Positions 1-8,196 are shown, counted from the stretch's first letter. The stretch is 11,975 nucleotides of DNA from CAZMVU01 sp964569295 (GCA_964569295.1 CAZMVU010000153.1:1-11975); one strand, 5' to 3'. The notes: generated by a model not told the origin, from the sequence alone. Numbers and translations: made by a program.

Positions 1-374
1 AGAAAAACTCCGCAGTTTTCACACTCTATAAAGCATTCTGTTGTAACAGGTTGCCTATCACCTCCGAAATCTTCTTGTCTTTTGTTGCGCTTTACGATCT
101 TTAGGGCACTAAAGGTGCGTGGTGTGCAGGGCCTCCGCGTAGGTAACGCACCATGGCGCGAAAGGGGGCGGCGCGCGCTTGTGCTCCGGGGCGTCTTCGC
201 GAAGCGGGAATACCCACGAGCCCCTTCAACGGGGATGCCGTGGACGGCATCCCCCATCGCCGCATGAAACCAGTGCGCCTCACCGCGTGGGCGGACGTTG
301 CCGGCCGGTGGTGGCTTGGTGCGGGTTGGCCGTGCGTGGTAGGGTAGCGCGGCTCTTTTCGGGAACCCGGACCC
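1..374. other. Non-coding leader region upstream of the operon
   Basis: No convincing gene lies here; the short open frames on both strands have no recognisable protein pattern. The first 115 bases or so are clearly AT-richer than the rest of the window, as expected of a promoter zone, but I could not find a good -35/-10 pair with 16-18 bp spacing (TATAAA at 27-32 has no partner). From about 120 the sequence becomes very GC-rich and carries several short inverted repeats between 195 and 254. Just before the glycosyltransferase start there is no clear ribosome binding site, only GGGAA at 361-365. The region may be a promoter plus a structured 5' leader of up to about 260 nt, or an intergenic repeat. 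Confidence 0.6.
195..254. repeat. Chain of adjacent hairpins in the leader
   Basis: Four inverted repeats follow one another. CTTCGCGAAG at 195-204 is a perfect 10-bp palindrome. GGG (206-208) can pair with CCC (213-215). CCCC (221-224) can pair with GGGG (231-234). The strongest is GGGGATGCCG (231-240) with CGGCATCCCC (245-254), a perfect 10-bp stem around the loop TGGA. The last two share 231-234 and are therefore alternative folds. No T tract follows 254, so it is not a standard intrinsic terminator on the + strand. It could be a repetitive extragenic palindrome-like unit or a leader structure; sequence alone does not decide. Confidence 0.55.
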
Positions 375-1490
375 ATGCGTATTCTACATGTATACAAAGA
401 CTTCTACCCGCCAGTTTTCGGTGGTATGGAGCGCTACATTGGCCTGCTCTGCCGCTTCCAGCGGCAATGGGCGCAGGTCGAGGCATTGGTATGCAGCCGC
501 ACGCCACACACCCGCACCATCGAGCGCGATGGTACCCGCGTGACCGAGGTGGCCGAGTTCGGGCGGTTACAGAGCGCGCCCCTGTCCCCCGCCTTTCCGC
601 GCTATATCCGGCGCCTGGCAGGCGATGTGACGGTGGTGCACATGCCCAATCCGACTGCCGAGATGAGCTGGCTGGTGGCGCGTGTACGGGCACCGCTGGT
701 TGTTCGCTACCACAGCGATGTGGTGCGGCAGGCCGCCGCGATGCGGATTTACCGCCCGTTTCAGATGACATTCCTGCGCCAAGCTGCTATGATCCTGCCC
801 ACGTCACAGCCGTATCTCGACACGTCACCCACGCTCGCGCCGCTGCGTGATCGCTGCCGGGTGGTGCCGCTGGGCATATTGCCTGAGGAGTTCGACAGTT
901 TTGACCCCGCCCGTGTGGCCGCGTTGCGCGCAGCATACGGTGGCGACTATGTGCTTTTTTCAGGCATGCACCGCTACTACAAGGGCTTGCCGAACCTGGT
1001 GGCGGCGGCGCACATGATCAACGCGCGGGTGGTTATCGCGGGGGACGGCCCTGAGCGGGCGGCCCTGATGCAGCGGGCGCAAACGCTGGGTGTGGATGTG
1101 GTGTTCCCTGGCGCGCTGAGCCATGCGGAACTGGTGGCGCACCTGCGTGGTTGCGCGGTGTTTGCTTTCCCGTCTGTGGCGCGCAGCGAAGCCTTCGGCC
1201 TGTCCATCCTCGAGGCGCATGCCTGCGGCAAGCCGGTGGTCGCCACACGCTTGGGCACGGGGGTCGAGTTCGCCAATCTGGACGGCGAAACGGGACTCAA
1301 CGTGCCCGCCGGGGAACCGGCCGCTCTGGCCGAAGCGGTGAATGCCCTGTTGGCCGATCCGGAACGGCGCGAGGCCATGGGCGCGTTTGCGCAGGCCCGG
1401 GTGCGCCGCGAGTTTACGGCGGAAACCGCCGCCCATGCGGAATTCGAGTTGTACCGGGAAGCATTGAGATGTTCAGCAACCCCTACGTGA
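375..1490 (+). CDS. GT4-family glycosyltransferase
   Basis: The 371-residue product is a retaining GT-B glycosyltransferase (Glycos_transf_4 plus Glycos_transf_1), which transfers a sugar from a nucleotide donor to a lipid-linked or growing glycan at the cytoplasmic face. The N-terminal acceptor domain opens with the family's usual ILHVYKDFYPPVFGGMER pattern (GGMER at 16-20). The donor domain has AGDGPER at 222-228 and the E-x7-E signature, E272 and E280, inside SEAFGLSILE. GLNVPAGEP near 307-315 is the typical late donor-domain motif. No membrane segment or signal peptide is seen. The ATG at 375 is chosen because the family N-terminus begins exactly there; its ribosome site is weak. The end overlaps the next gene by 22 nt, so the two are coupled. 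The neighbours point to surface polysaccharide assembly. Sugar and acceptor specificity cannot be read from the sequence. Confidence 0.93.
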   Translation: MRILHVYKDFYPPVFGGMERYIGLLCRFQRQWAQVEALVCSRTPHTRTIERDGTRVTEVAEFGRLQSAPLSPAFPRYIRRLAGDVTVVHMPNPTAEMSWLVARVRAPLVVRYHSDVVRQAAAMRIYRPFQMTFLRQAAMILPTSQPYLDTSPTLAPLRDRCRVVPLGILPEEFDSFDPARVAALRAAYGGDYVLFSGMHRYYKGLPNLVAAAHMINARVVIAGDGPERAALMQRAQTLGVDVVFPGALSHAELVAHLRGCAVFAFPSVARSEAFGLSILEAHACGKPVVATRLGTGVEFANLDGETGLNVPAGEPAALAEAVNALLADPERREAMGAFAQARVRREFTAETAAHAEFELYREALRCSATPT

Positions 1491-2602
1491 TCTACGCGTA
1501 CGCCCTCGTGGTGAGCTTTCTTCTGGCCGCTGCGCTCACCGAGGCGGTGCGCCGGTTCGCCTTGCATTTCAAGATCATGGACCAGCCGGGTGATCGCAAG
1601 ATGCACCACACCCCCGTGCCGCTGCTGGGGGGCGTGGCCATTGTGCTGACCTTCATCCTGTTTCTCGGCACACACCTCGTGATGGTAAGCCGTGCGGCCG
1701 GGTTCGCCCTGGGCTCGCTCGAGGACAACCTGCGTGGGATGTTGGGCGAGGATCACCGGGTGAAGCTGGCGGGCATCGTCAGCGGCGGACTGATCATTTT
1801 CGCCCTTGGACTGTGGGATGATCTGCGGGCGTTGCGCCCCCGCACCAAGCTTATGGGGCAGGTGCTGGCAGCGTTGCTGCTGGTGTTCTGCGGCTTACGC
1901 ATACGCATGTTCTTGTTCGATGACTCCCTGCGCCCGGAGCTCCTGGCGCTCGTGCTTTCGGGCGGAATTACGGTGTTCTGGGTCGTACTCGTGACGAACT
2001 CCCTGAATCTGCTCGACAACATGGACGGCCTGTGCGGCGGGGTGTCTATCATCGCCGCGCTCAGTTTCTTTCTGGCTGTTCAAAGCCATGAAGGCGAGCA
2101 GGAGTTTGTGCGGTTGCTGCTCATGGTGTTCGCCGGCAGCGTGGGCGGGTTCATTTATCACAACCTGAGCCCCGCGCGTATTTTCATGGGCGACGCGGGG
2201 GCCATGTTCAGCGGCTACTTCCTCGCCACCGTGGCCTTGCTCGGCACGTTCCACGTGCCCGAGACCGCCTCCCGCGTGGCCGTGGCCGCGCCGATCCTGG
2301 CCCTGGCGGTGCCGCTGTTCGACACGGCGAGCGTCGTGCTTATCCGTTGGCGCAGCGGCGAATCCATCTGGCTGGGAGACAAACGCCATTTCTCGCACCG
2401 CCTTGTCGAGCTGGGCATGACGCCGCGCCAGGCGGTCGAGTTCATATTTCTCGTGGCGGGTGTGGTGGGTCTGGGCGGCGCCCTGCTGTCCCTGGTGAAC
2501 CGCCTGGGCACTTTCATTATCCTTGCGCAAACCGCGGGGGTATTCCTCCTGATTGTCCTGCTGATGAACGCCAGCCGGCGGCAGAAAGGCCAAGACGAGT
2601 GA
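1469..2602 (+). CDS. wecA: Undecaprenyl-phosphate sugar-1-phosphate transferase (WecA/MraY superfamily)
   Basis: This 377-residue polytopic membrane protein belongs to the polyprenyl-phosphate HexNAc-1-phosphate transferases (WecA/TagO/Rfe), which attach GlcNAc-1-P or a related sugar phosphate from a UDP-sugar to undecaprenyl phosphate and so start lipid-linked glycan synthesis. The signature motifs occur in order: DQPGDRKMHHTPVPLLGG at 38-55, the Mg-binding DD at 117-118 (LWDDLRALRPRTK), NSLNLLDNMDGL at 177-188 with D183 and D186, FMGDAG at 239-244, and DKRHFSHRL at 304-312, which matches the WecA-type histidine loop rather than MraY. About ten hydrophobic segments are visible. The length is normal. 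The ATG at 1469 gives the family N-terminus (a membrane helix before DQPGDRK) and has GGGAAG 7 nt upstream. It overlaps the glycosyltransferase by 22 nt and shares GTGA with the next gene. The sugar specificity is inferred only. Confidence 0.93.
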   Translation: MFSNPYVIYAYALVVSFLLAAALTEAVRRFALHFKIMDQPGDRKMHHTPVPLLGGVAIVLTFILFLGTHLVMVSRAAGFALGSLEDNLRGMLGEDHRVKLAGIVSGGLIIFALGLWDDLRALRPRTKLMGQVLAALLLVFCGLRIRMFLFDDSLRPELLALVLSGGITVFWVVLVTNSLNLLDNMDGLCGGVSIIAALSFFLAVQSHEGEQEFVRLLLMVFAGSVGGFIYHNLSPARIFMGDAGAMFSGYFLATVALLGTFHVPETASRVAVAAPILALAVPLFDTASVVLIRWRSGESIWLGDKRHFSHRLVELGMTPRQAVEFIFLVAGVVGLGGALLSLVNRLGTFIILAQTAGVFLLIVLLMNASRRQKGQDE

Positions 2603-5574
2603 GCAAGAAAAAGGGAAAGAAGACCGGCAGCCAGCGGGAGCGTGCGAACACCCCGGCGCCCGGACACCATAGCGCCGCTCGCGCGCCGGGCGCGGCGCCG
2701 GTGGCGTTGCGGCGCTGGGACGCGGATCTTCCTGCACCGCGCACCGTGTATCTCGCCTTGGGTGCAATCGTGGCGGCTATCGTGATCATTGCCGGCGTAT
2801 GGTCAGCGAAAACTTCCGGGCTGGGCGGCAGCATGTTGGCGTCGGTTCACCCGGAAACGCTCGTGATCATGGGGGCGGGTGTCTTTGCTTTCGGGGCAAC
2901 GGCGCTGCACCCGGGCTTTGGTATTGCGGCCCTATGCCTGTTGCGCCCTTGGTTCGACGGCCTGACCTACCGCGCCGACAACCTGTATTTTCTGGCGATC
3001 GCCCTGTTTCTCATCGTGTTGTGGGCGTTGCGGTTGTTGCGGCGGGGAGGCACGCCGGGGCAATTGACGCCCGTGCTGCTGCTGGGCGGTTATGTGCTCG
3101 CCGGGTTGGGCACGGCGCCGTTCAGCGTGGACTTGAGCGTCACCTATTTCCGCCTGCTGCTGTGGGGCGGGTTCCTGGGGCTTTTTCTGGTATGCAGCGG
3201 CGGGTTGCACAGCCGCGCCGCCACGATGCTGGCGCTGGGCGGCCTTGTGGCGGCGGCGTTCTATGAGGCGGCCTATGCGCTGCTGCACTTCGAGTTTGTG
3301 CTCGACTATGTACGCCGCGAGATGATAGGCAACCCCGAAATTCTACGCGCCTACTTCGGTGTCGACAAGGCCACGCCGGAAATCCTGCGCCGGCTCAACG
3401 TGAACCGCGCTTTCGGCACCATGCTGCATCCGAACACGCTCGCCGCACTCCTGATCCTCGCGCTACCCCTCGTGCTGGGCGGGTTCGTATATTGCGTGCA
3501 GCGCAATCAGGAGGCGTTGCGCGCGCGCGCTGCGCGTGTTTCCGGGCCGCAGCCGGCAGGAACGGCGCCGGCATGGCTCACGTTCCTTGGCGTATTGTGC
3601 ACGGTGCTGCTGGCGACGGCGATCTACGCCACCCTCGCCGAGACACCCATGCCTTTCACGATGATCCTCGGGGTGGCGTTTGTCCTGGCCCTGGTGCTCG
3701 CGGTGATACTCGGCGGCACGGTCGCAGCGTACAGCCGTAAGAACGGCGGCTTCGCTGCCCGCTATGCCGCCGGAGGCTTCGCCTTCCTCGTGTGCCTGCC
3801 TGTGCTCGCCTATGCCCTCTGGCTCAGCTACTCGCGCGGCGCCATGCTCTCCCTTGCGATTGCTTTGTTTCTCGTTATCCTCCTGCTCGCTGCCCGGCGA
3901 TTCACCCCCGCTGCAGGGCGGTATGCCGCGGGGCTGGTGATCCTCGTGGTTGCCGGCGCAGCTATGCTGGGCGCCGCCCAGAATCCTGCCGGCGATGCCG
4001 CCGGCGAAGGGAATACCGCCGCCCTGGGCACCGAGCGCATGCCGCTGTCGGCGCGCGAGCTTCTCGAGGAGGGAGAAGACCTCGACATCAAACAGCTCAT
4101 GGATCCCAGCTCGTTCCGCCTGCGTCTCTCGTACTGGAAAGTGGGCTGGCGCATGGTGCAGGATCGGCCATTGACCGGCGTGGGGCTCGGCAACTTCGGC
4201 GCGGCCTACCAGCGTTACCAGACCATGGACGCCGGCGATGTCGAGGCAGCGCACAATGGCTACCTGAAAGCCCTGGCAGAGACCGGTCTATTCGGCTTTC
4301 TTTTGTTCACGGGTTTCTGGGCCTATGTCGTCTTGTGGGGGGCATGGCGCATACATCGTGAAAACGATCGGGCCGAGCGCTATCTGCTCGCCGGCATATA
4401 CGGCGGTATACTGGCCTTTCTCGGCCACAGCTTCCTCGACTTCAACTTCTACAACCCCAGCCTGGTGACCTTTGTCATCGTGCTGACGGGCGTGTTCTTC
4501 GCCCGGGCACGCGTCACGGCGGACACGATGACCAATCAGGGCGCCCGCACACGCGTGGCCGTACAAGGGATGGCATTGGTGCTGCTGGTGGTGGCGGCGT
4601 TCCTGGCCGGGATGGGCTACCGTATCTACACCCAGCACTATGCTCTCAACGGCACGCGGCTCAATCTCGATGCCATGGAGCGGCTGCACCGGAATGCAGA
4701 GTTGGCCAATGTCCTTATACCGCAAGTGGGCAATTTCGGCGTGCAGCTTCGCGAGGCCAGAAACGAAGGTGACCGGATAACCATGTCCCCGCCCAAGCTC
4801 CCGCTCGAAGCGCTGCGGCCGTTCCTGCGCCCCGTGTTGGCGGAGGGCGGCGGCCTCGACGAGGAGCGGACCATCCTCGAGCAATATGGCAGCTTCTATC
4901 TACCCACGTCCGATGGCGGCTGGCGGCGCATCGCGGATGACGCACCCCTCGAACCGAATGTGTGGTTCGTGGTAAACCGCGAGCCGCTCACCTTCCTGAT
5001 TCTCACCCGGCGCGCCCTGGCTATCTGGCTCGATGAGGTCGAGTCGATTGATCGGTTGTACCCCTACCGGGCGGACTTGGCGGTTTATCTCGCGAAACAC
5101 TACGAAATGCTGCGCGCCCATACCGGCCCGCGCGCAACGGCGCAACGGCGGGCGTTGCTCGAGGCGTGCGTGCGCTGGGCGGAAGCGGCTGTCGAACGCA
5201 GCCCCCTCGATCCCAATGCGCACAGGCTGCTGGCCGACACGCTCTGGATGCGCGCCAAGCAAACCAATGAGGCGCAACGACGCCGCGACAGCGAGCGCGG
5301 CCTGCGCGAGTACCGCCTGGCGCAGCGTTGCGCCAGCGAGACCTCGCCCGAGTTGAACTTCGCGCTTGCCGGCGCACTCGAAAGCTACGGCAAGATGCTT
5401 ATCGAGGCAGGCGCACCAGACCGCGGCCACAGGCTGATCAACGAAGCGGAGACCTACCGCGAGAAAGCACAACGCATTATCAAGGTGCGCGGCAGCCTGG
5501 GTTTATATAACCCTGCGCCGCAAGGTACTATGCAAAGGTCAGAACCACAAACACAGGCGGGAAACCCGTTATGA
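2599..5574 (+). CDS. O-antigen ligase/polymerase-like membrane protein (Wzy_C/WaaL superfamily) with large C-terminal domain
   Basis: The 991-residue product has a basic, disordered start (about 1-45; SKKKGKKTG), then about a dozen hydrophobic segments up to roughly residue 676, and a soluble C-terminal part of about 315 residues. Family hallmarks are NVNRAFGTMLHPNTLA (267-282), SYSRGA with R413, a long polar loop of about 460-510, and VGLGNFGAAY followed by AHNGYLKALAETG (H552, N553), as in the PF04932 ligase/polymerase family. Such proteins polymerise or transfer undecaprenyl-linked glycans on the outer side of the inner membrane; ligase and polymerase cannot be told apart by sequence alone. 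The tail from about 820 is rich in helices with TPR-like spacing (AVERSPLDPNAHRLLADTLW), but I cannot name its central part. The GTG at 2599 overlaps the wecA stop (GTGA) with AGAAAGG 9 nt upstream. An in-frame GTG at 2701 is an alternative start that would remove the basic segment. Confidence 0.88.
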   Translation: MSKKKGKKTGSQRERANTPAPGHHSAARAPGAAPVALRRWDADLPAPRTVYLALGAIVAAIVIIAGVWSAKTSGLGGSMLASVHPETLVIMGAGVFAFGATALHPGFGIAALCLLRPWFDGLTYRADNLYFLAIALFLIVLWALRLLRRGGTPGQLTPVLLLGGYVLAGLGTAPFSVDLSVTYFRLLLWGGFLGLFLVCSGGLHSRAATMLALGGLVAAAFYEAAYALLHFEFVLDYVRREMIGNPEILRAYFGVDKATPEILRRLNVNRAFGTMLHPNTLAALLILALPLVLGGFVYCVQRNQEALRARAARVSGPQPAGTAPAWLTFLGVLCTVLLATAIYATLAETPMPFTMILGVAFVLALVLAVILGGTVAAYSRKNGGFAARYAAGGFAFLVCLPVLAYALWLSYSRGAMLSLAIALFLVILLLAARRFTPAAGRYAAGLVILVVAGAAMLGAAQNPAGDAAGEGNTAALGTERMPLSARELLEEGEDLDIKQLMDPSSFRLRLSYWKVGWRMVQDRPLTGVGLGNFGAAYQRYQTMDAGDVEAAHNGYLKALAETGLFGFLLFTGFWAYVVLWGAWRIHRENDRAERYLLAGIYGGILAFLGHSFLDFNFYNPSLVTFVIVLTGVFFARARVTADTMTNQGARTRVAVQGMALVLLVVAAFLAGMGYRIYTQHYALNGTRLNLDAMERLHRNAELANVLIPQVGNFGVQLREARNEGDRITMSPPKLPLEALRPFLRPVLAEGGGLDEERTILEQYGSFYLPTSDGGWRRIADDAPLEPNVWFVVNREPLTFLILTRRALAIWLDEVESIDRLYPYRADLAVYLAKHYEMLRAHTGPRATAQRRALLEACVRWAEAAVERSPLDPNAHRLLADTLWMRAKQTNEAQRRRDSERGLREYRLAQRCASETSPELNFALAGALESYGKMLIEAGAPDRGHRLINEAETYREKAQRIIKVRGSLGLYNPAPQGTMQRSEPQTQAGNPL

Positions 5575-6002
5575 ACGTCATGGTACTGCATGGACCCAAT
5601 CTCAACCTCTTGGGCACACGCGAGCCCGAGGTGTATGGCGATACGACACTCGCCGACATCGACGCGGCCCTTGCCACCGAGGCCGAGACCCTCGGTGTGG
5701 TGGTGCGTACCCGCCAGTCGAACATCGAGGGCGAACTCGTTTCGGCTGTCCAGGAGGCCGCCGGCTGGGCCGACGCCATCATCATCAACCCTGCGGCTTA
5801 CACACACACGAGCATCGCCCTGCGCGACGCTATTGCGGCGGCCGGCATTCCCACCGTCGAGGTACACCTGTCGAACGTCTACGCCCGGGAACCCTTCCGC
5901 CACCATTCGTACATCGCGCCGGTGGCCGTGGGGCAGATTTCCGGTTTCGGCGCCGCGGGCTATACCCTCGCCCTGCGCGCGCTCAAGGAACGGCTCGCAT
6001 GA
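5571..6002 (+). CDS. aroQ: Type II 3-dehydroquinate dehydratase
   Basis: The 143-residue cytoplasmic enzyme removes water from 3-dehydroquinate to give 3-dehydroshikimate, the third step of the shikimate pathway. Length and motifs are those of the type II family, which forms dodecamers. HGPNLNLLGTREPEVYG at 7-23 carries R17 and the catalytic Y22. NPAAYTHTS at 73-81 supplies N73 and the catalytic H79. EVHLSN at 97-102 and REPFRHHS at 106-113 complete the active site (R110). QSNIEG replaces the common QSNHEG, a tolerated position as far as I know. The ATG overlaps the preceding stop in ATGA, with GGCGG 10 nt upstream, and its own stop overlaps the peptidase start in the same way. It commonly sits beside a PepP-like peptidase and efp in bacterial genomes. 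Confidence 0.98.
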   Translation: MNVMVLHGPNLNLLGTREPEVYGDTTLADIDAALATEAETLGVVVRTRQSNIEGELVSAVQEAAGWADAIIINPAAYTHTSIALRDAIAAAGIPTVEVHLSNVYAREPFRHHSYIAPVAVGQISGFGAAGYTLALRALKERLA

Positions 6003-7072
6003 AAAAACGGTTGGACACACTGCGCAATCACCTGGAAGAAGCAGGGCTGGACGGGTTCTTCAGCCTGTCGCCGCCGGCCAATGAATACCTCACCGGGTTC
6101 ACGGGCACCACTTCCGCCGTGGTCGTCACGGCGCAGGACGCCCTTTTCCTGTGTGATTTCCGCTATACCGAGCAGGCCGGCCAACAGGTCCACGACTACG
6201 AAAGGCGTGAGGTTGCCGGCGTGATCGAGAAGCGCGTGGGCGAGGCGCTCGCCACACTTGGCGTGAAACGCGCCGCCTTCGACGATACGGCCCACACCGT
6301 GGCGCAGGTACGCAACGTGTCCGATGGCTTCAAAGGCGGCGCCGTGCCGGAAAGCAGCATCGTTTCACGCATGCGCCGGGTAAAGTCGCCCGGCGAAATC
6401 GGCCGCATTCGTGGTGCGGCGGCCCTCGCCGATGGCGTCCTCGCCGATGTGATCGACGGCCTGAGGACGGGCGTGGCCGAGCGCGACGTGGCCGCCCGCA
6501 TCGAATACGAGTTCAAGCGGCGCGGCGCGGCGGGCGCCTCTTTCGACACGATCACCCTCTTCGGCGCACGCAGCTCCCTGCCCCACGGGATGCCCGGCGA
6601 ACACACCCTCGCCCCGGGCGATGTGGTCCTCATCGACTGCGGCTGCCGCAAGGACGGGTATTGCTCGGACTTGACTCGCACCTGCGCTTTCGCTACGATT
6701 CCGGGCGCGTGGTTCGAGGAAATCTATGAACTCACCCTCACCGCGCAGCAAATCGCCCTCGAGGCCATTCGGCCCGGGCTGTCCTGCCGGGAACTGGACG
6801 CCATAGCCCGTGACCTCATCGCTGAGGCGGGATACGGCGGGCGTTTCGGGCATGGCCTGGGACACGGTGTCGGCATCGAGATTCACGAGGCCCCCCGCCT
6901 CAACAAGGAGTCCGACGCGGTGCTCGAGGCAGGCATGGTGGTGACCATCGAACCCGGCATCTACCTACCTGGCCAGGGCGGGGTGCGTATCGAAGACCTC
7001 GTGGTGGTTACGGAATCGGGTTGTGAACTGCTCAGCAAATCCCCCAAGAACTTGAAGGTGTTACAAGAATGA
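5999..7072 (+). CDS. M24B metallopeptidase, Xaa-Pro aminopeptidase/dipeptidase-like
   Basis: The 357-residue protein is a pita-bread-fold peptidase that releases the N-terminal residue from peptides with proline in second position, or cleaves Xaa-Pro dipeptides. A creatinase-like N-terminal domain (about 1-125) starts with the usual SPPANEYLTGFTG stretch (24-36). The catalytic domain has all five metal ligands: D213 (VLIDCG), D224 (SDLTRT), H289 (FGHGLGHGVG), E318 (TIEPGIY) and E332 (RIEDLVVV). The length fits the short cytosolic form common next to efp. No signal peptide is seen. The ATG at 5999 overlaps the aroQ stop and has AAGGAA 8 nt upstream. Aminopeptidase P and prolidase cannot be separated on these residues. 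Its pairing with efp, which relieves ribosome stalling at polyproline, suggests a shared theme of proline-rich protein production and turnover; that link is inferred. Confidence 0.94.
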   Translation: MKKRLDTLRNHLEEAGLDGFFSLSPPANEYLTGFTGTTSAVVVTAQDALFLCDFRYTEQAGQQVHDYERREVAGVIEKRVGEALATLGVKRAAFDDTAHTVAQVRNVSDGFKGGAVPESSIVSRMRRVKSPGEIGRIRGAAALADGVLADVIDGLRTGVAERDVAARIEYEFKRRGAAGASFDTITLFGARSSLPHGMPGEHTLAPGDVVLIDCGCRKDGYCSDLTRTCAFATIPGAWFEEIYELTLTAQQIALEAIRPGLSCRELDAIARDLIAEAGYGGRFGHGLGHGVGIEIHEAPRLNKESDAVLEAGMVVTIEPGIYLPGQGGVRIEDLVVVTESGCELLSKSPKNLKVLQE

Positions 7073-7629
7073 TTTCTACCGCAGATTTCCGCAACGGTAT
7101 GGTCATCGAGATGGATGGCGACCTGCTCGAAATCGTGGAGTTCCAGCACGTGAAGCCCGGCAAGGGCGGCGCGTTCGTGCGCACAAAATTCAAGAACGTG
7201 CTCACCGGCCGCGTCATCGACAAGACATTCCGATCGGGCGAGAAGTTCGAGGAAGCGCGCGTCGAGGAGCAGGTGTGGCAGTACCTCTATACCGACGGCG
7301 ACCTCTACTACTTCATGAACAAAGACTCCTACGAACAGGTGGAAGTCAACGCCGACGTCATCGGCGACAAGAAGCAGTGGCTCAAGGACAACGAAGATGC
7401 CACGCTCAGCTTCTACAAGGGCAAGGTCATCAACGTCGAGCCGCCCACCTTCGTCGAATTGACCATCAGCGAGACGGACCCCGGCGTGCAGGGCGATCGC
7501 GCTTCCGGCGGCAATAAACCCGCCACCCTGGAAACGGGCGCCACCGTCCAGGTGCCCCTCTACCTCGAAGAGGGCGAGATCATTAAAGTCGACACGCGCA
7601 CCGGCGAGTATATCAGCCGGGCCGGATAA
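7069..7629 (+). CDS. efp: Elongation factor P
   Basis: The 186-residue cytoplasmic translation factor binds stalled ribosomes between P and E sites and helps form peptide bonds at consecutive prolines. The three-domain layout is clear: a KOW-like N-terminal domain (about 1-64), a central OB domain (about 65-127) and a C-terminal OB domain (about 128-186) ending in the diagnostic run from TDPGVQGDRA to TGEYISR. The loop that reaches the peptidyl-transferase centre is KPGKGGAF at 29-36, so the modified position is a lysine, K32. This fits the beta-lysylation (EpmA/EpmB) or unmodified types and excludes the arginine-rhamnosyl type. No modification gene is in the window. The ATG overlaps the peptidase stop (ATGA), with GAAGGTG 8 nt upstream. 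accB starts 3 nt after its stop. Confidence 0.98.
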   Translation: MISTADFRNGMVIEMDGDLLEIVEFQHVKPGKGGAFVRTKFKNVLTGRVIDKTFRSGEKFEEARVEEQVWQYLYTDGDLYYFMNKDSYEQVEVNADVIGDKKQWLKDNEDATLSFYKGKVINVEPPTFVELTISETDPGVQGDRASGGNKPATLETGATVQVPLYLEEGEIIKVDTRTGEYISRAG

Positions 7630-7632
7630 GCC

Positions 7633-8196
7633 ATGACGGGACGCGGGAAAAAAGACACTTCGAAAAGCCGGGCCGTACCTGCCGCGCCACAAAAGCAGGT
7701 CCCGCCGCGGAAAACGCCCGCGCGCACCGCCTTCGATCTCGACGAACTCCAGCGTCTGATTGACCTGTTCGATGCATCGAACCTGGCCGAGCTCGAAATC
7801 GAGGAAGCGGGCCGCCGCGTGCGCCTGGTGAGTCCCCGCGCCGTTCCGCCGGCTCATGGCACACCCCCCGCCCACCCTGCCCCCGTGCCCCCTGAAACGG
7901 CGGACGCCCCCGCTGCGGCCACGGAGCCGGCCTCACGCTTCGAGGCGGAAGGGCTGGTCACTATCGATGCGCCCATGGTCGGCACTTTCTACACCGCCCC
8001 CGCCCCGGGCGAGGCCCCCTTCGTGCTGCCGGGCGACCAGGTCGAGGACGGCCAGACCGTGTGCATTGTCGAGGCCATGAAAATCTTGAACGAGGTTCCG
8101 GCCAAGGTGCCCGCCATAATCGAGCGCGTTCTGGTAGAGAATGGAGAAGCGGTGGAGTACGGACAGCCCCTGTTTGCCGTGCGCCCCATCGCTTGA
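7633..8196 (+). CDS. accB: Biotin carboxyl carrier protein of acetyl-CoA carboxylase
   Basis: The 187-residue subunit carries biotin between the biotin carboxylase and carboxyltransferase in the first committed step of fatty-acid synthesis. Residues 34-67 (FDLDELQRLIDLFDASN onward) match the conserved N-terminal segment of AccB. A Pro/Ala-rich linker spans about 70-103. The biotinyl domain occupies about 107-187 with EAMKILNEVPA, K150 being the biotinylated lysine, preceded by APMVGTFY. The protein has about 30 extra basic, proline-rich residues (GRGKKDTSK and following) before the usual start of the family. No internal Met codon offers a shorter start and the ribosome site is weak, so the extension may be real or translation may rely on coupling to efp, 3 nt upstream. 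accC follows after 8 nt. Confidence 0.97.
   Translation: MTGRGKKDTSKSRAVPAAPQKQVPPRKTPARTAFDLDELQRLIDLFDASNLAELEIEEAGRRVRLVSPRAVPPAHGTPPAHPAPVPPETADAPAAATEPASRFEAEGLVTIDAPMVGTFYTAPAPGEAPFVLPGDQVEDGQTVCIVEAMKILNEVPAKVPAIIERVLVENGEAVEYGQPLFAVRPIA

Noticed and set aside
4..19. AAAACT/AGTTTT inverted repeat as a terminator
   Set aside because: The 6-bp stem has only two non-AT pairs and no T run beyond the stem, so it is too weak to call.
27..98. TATAAA (27-32) or TACGAT (93-98) as a -10 box
   Set aside because: Neither has an acceptable -35 hexamer at 16-18 bp; the AT-rich zone may still contain a promoter that cannot be pinpointed.
179..850. A 223-codon + strand frame overlapping the first glycosyltransferase
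   Set aside because: It is Arg/Pro/Ala/His-rich with no motif and conflicts with a clear GT4 protein starting at 375.
1151..1468. Upstream in-frame extension of the WecA-like gene
   Set aside because: It would overlap the glycosyltransferase by more than 300 bases in another frame; the family N-terminus starts at the ATG at 1469.
2347..2598. Upstream in-frame extension of the ligase-like gene
   Set aside because: It reads through the 3' end of the WecA-like gene and gives non-hydrophobic Arg/Pro-rich sequence; the GTG at 2599 overlaps the upstream stop.
3463..4254. A 263-codon open frame on the - strand inside the ligase-like gene
   Set aside because: Its Arg/Gly/Glu/His-rich translation is typical of antisense shadow frames, and the + strand frame has clear membrane helices and ligase motifs.
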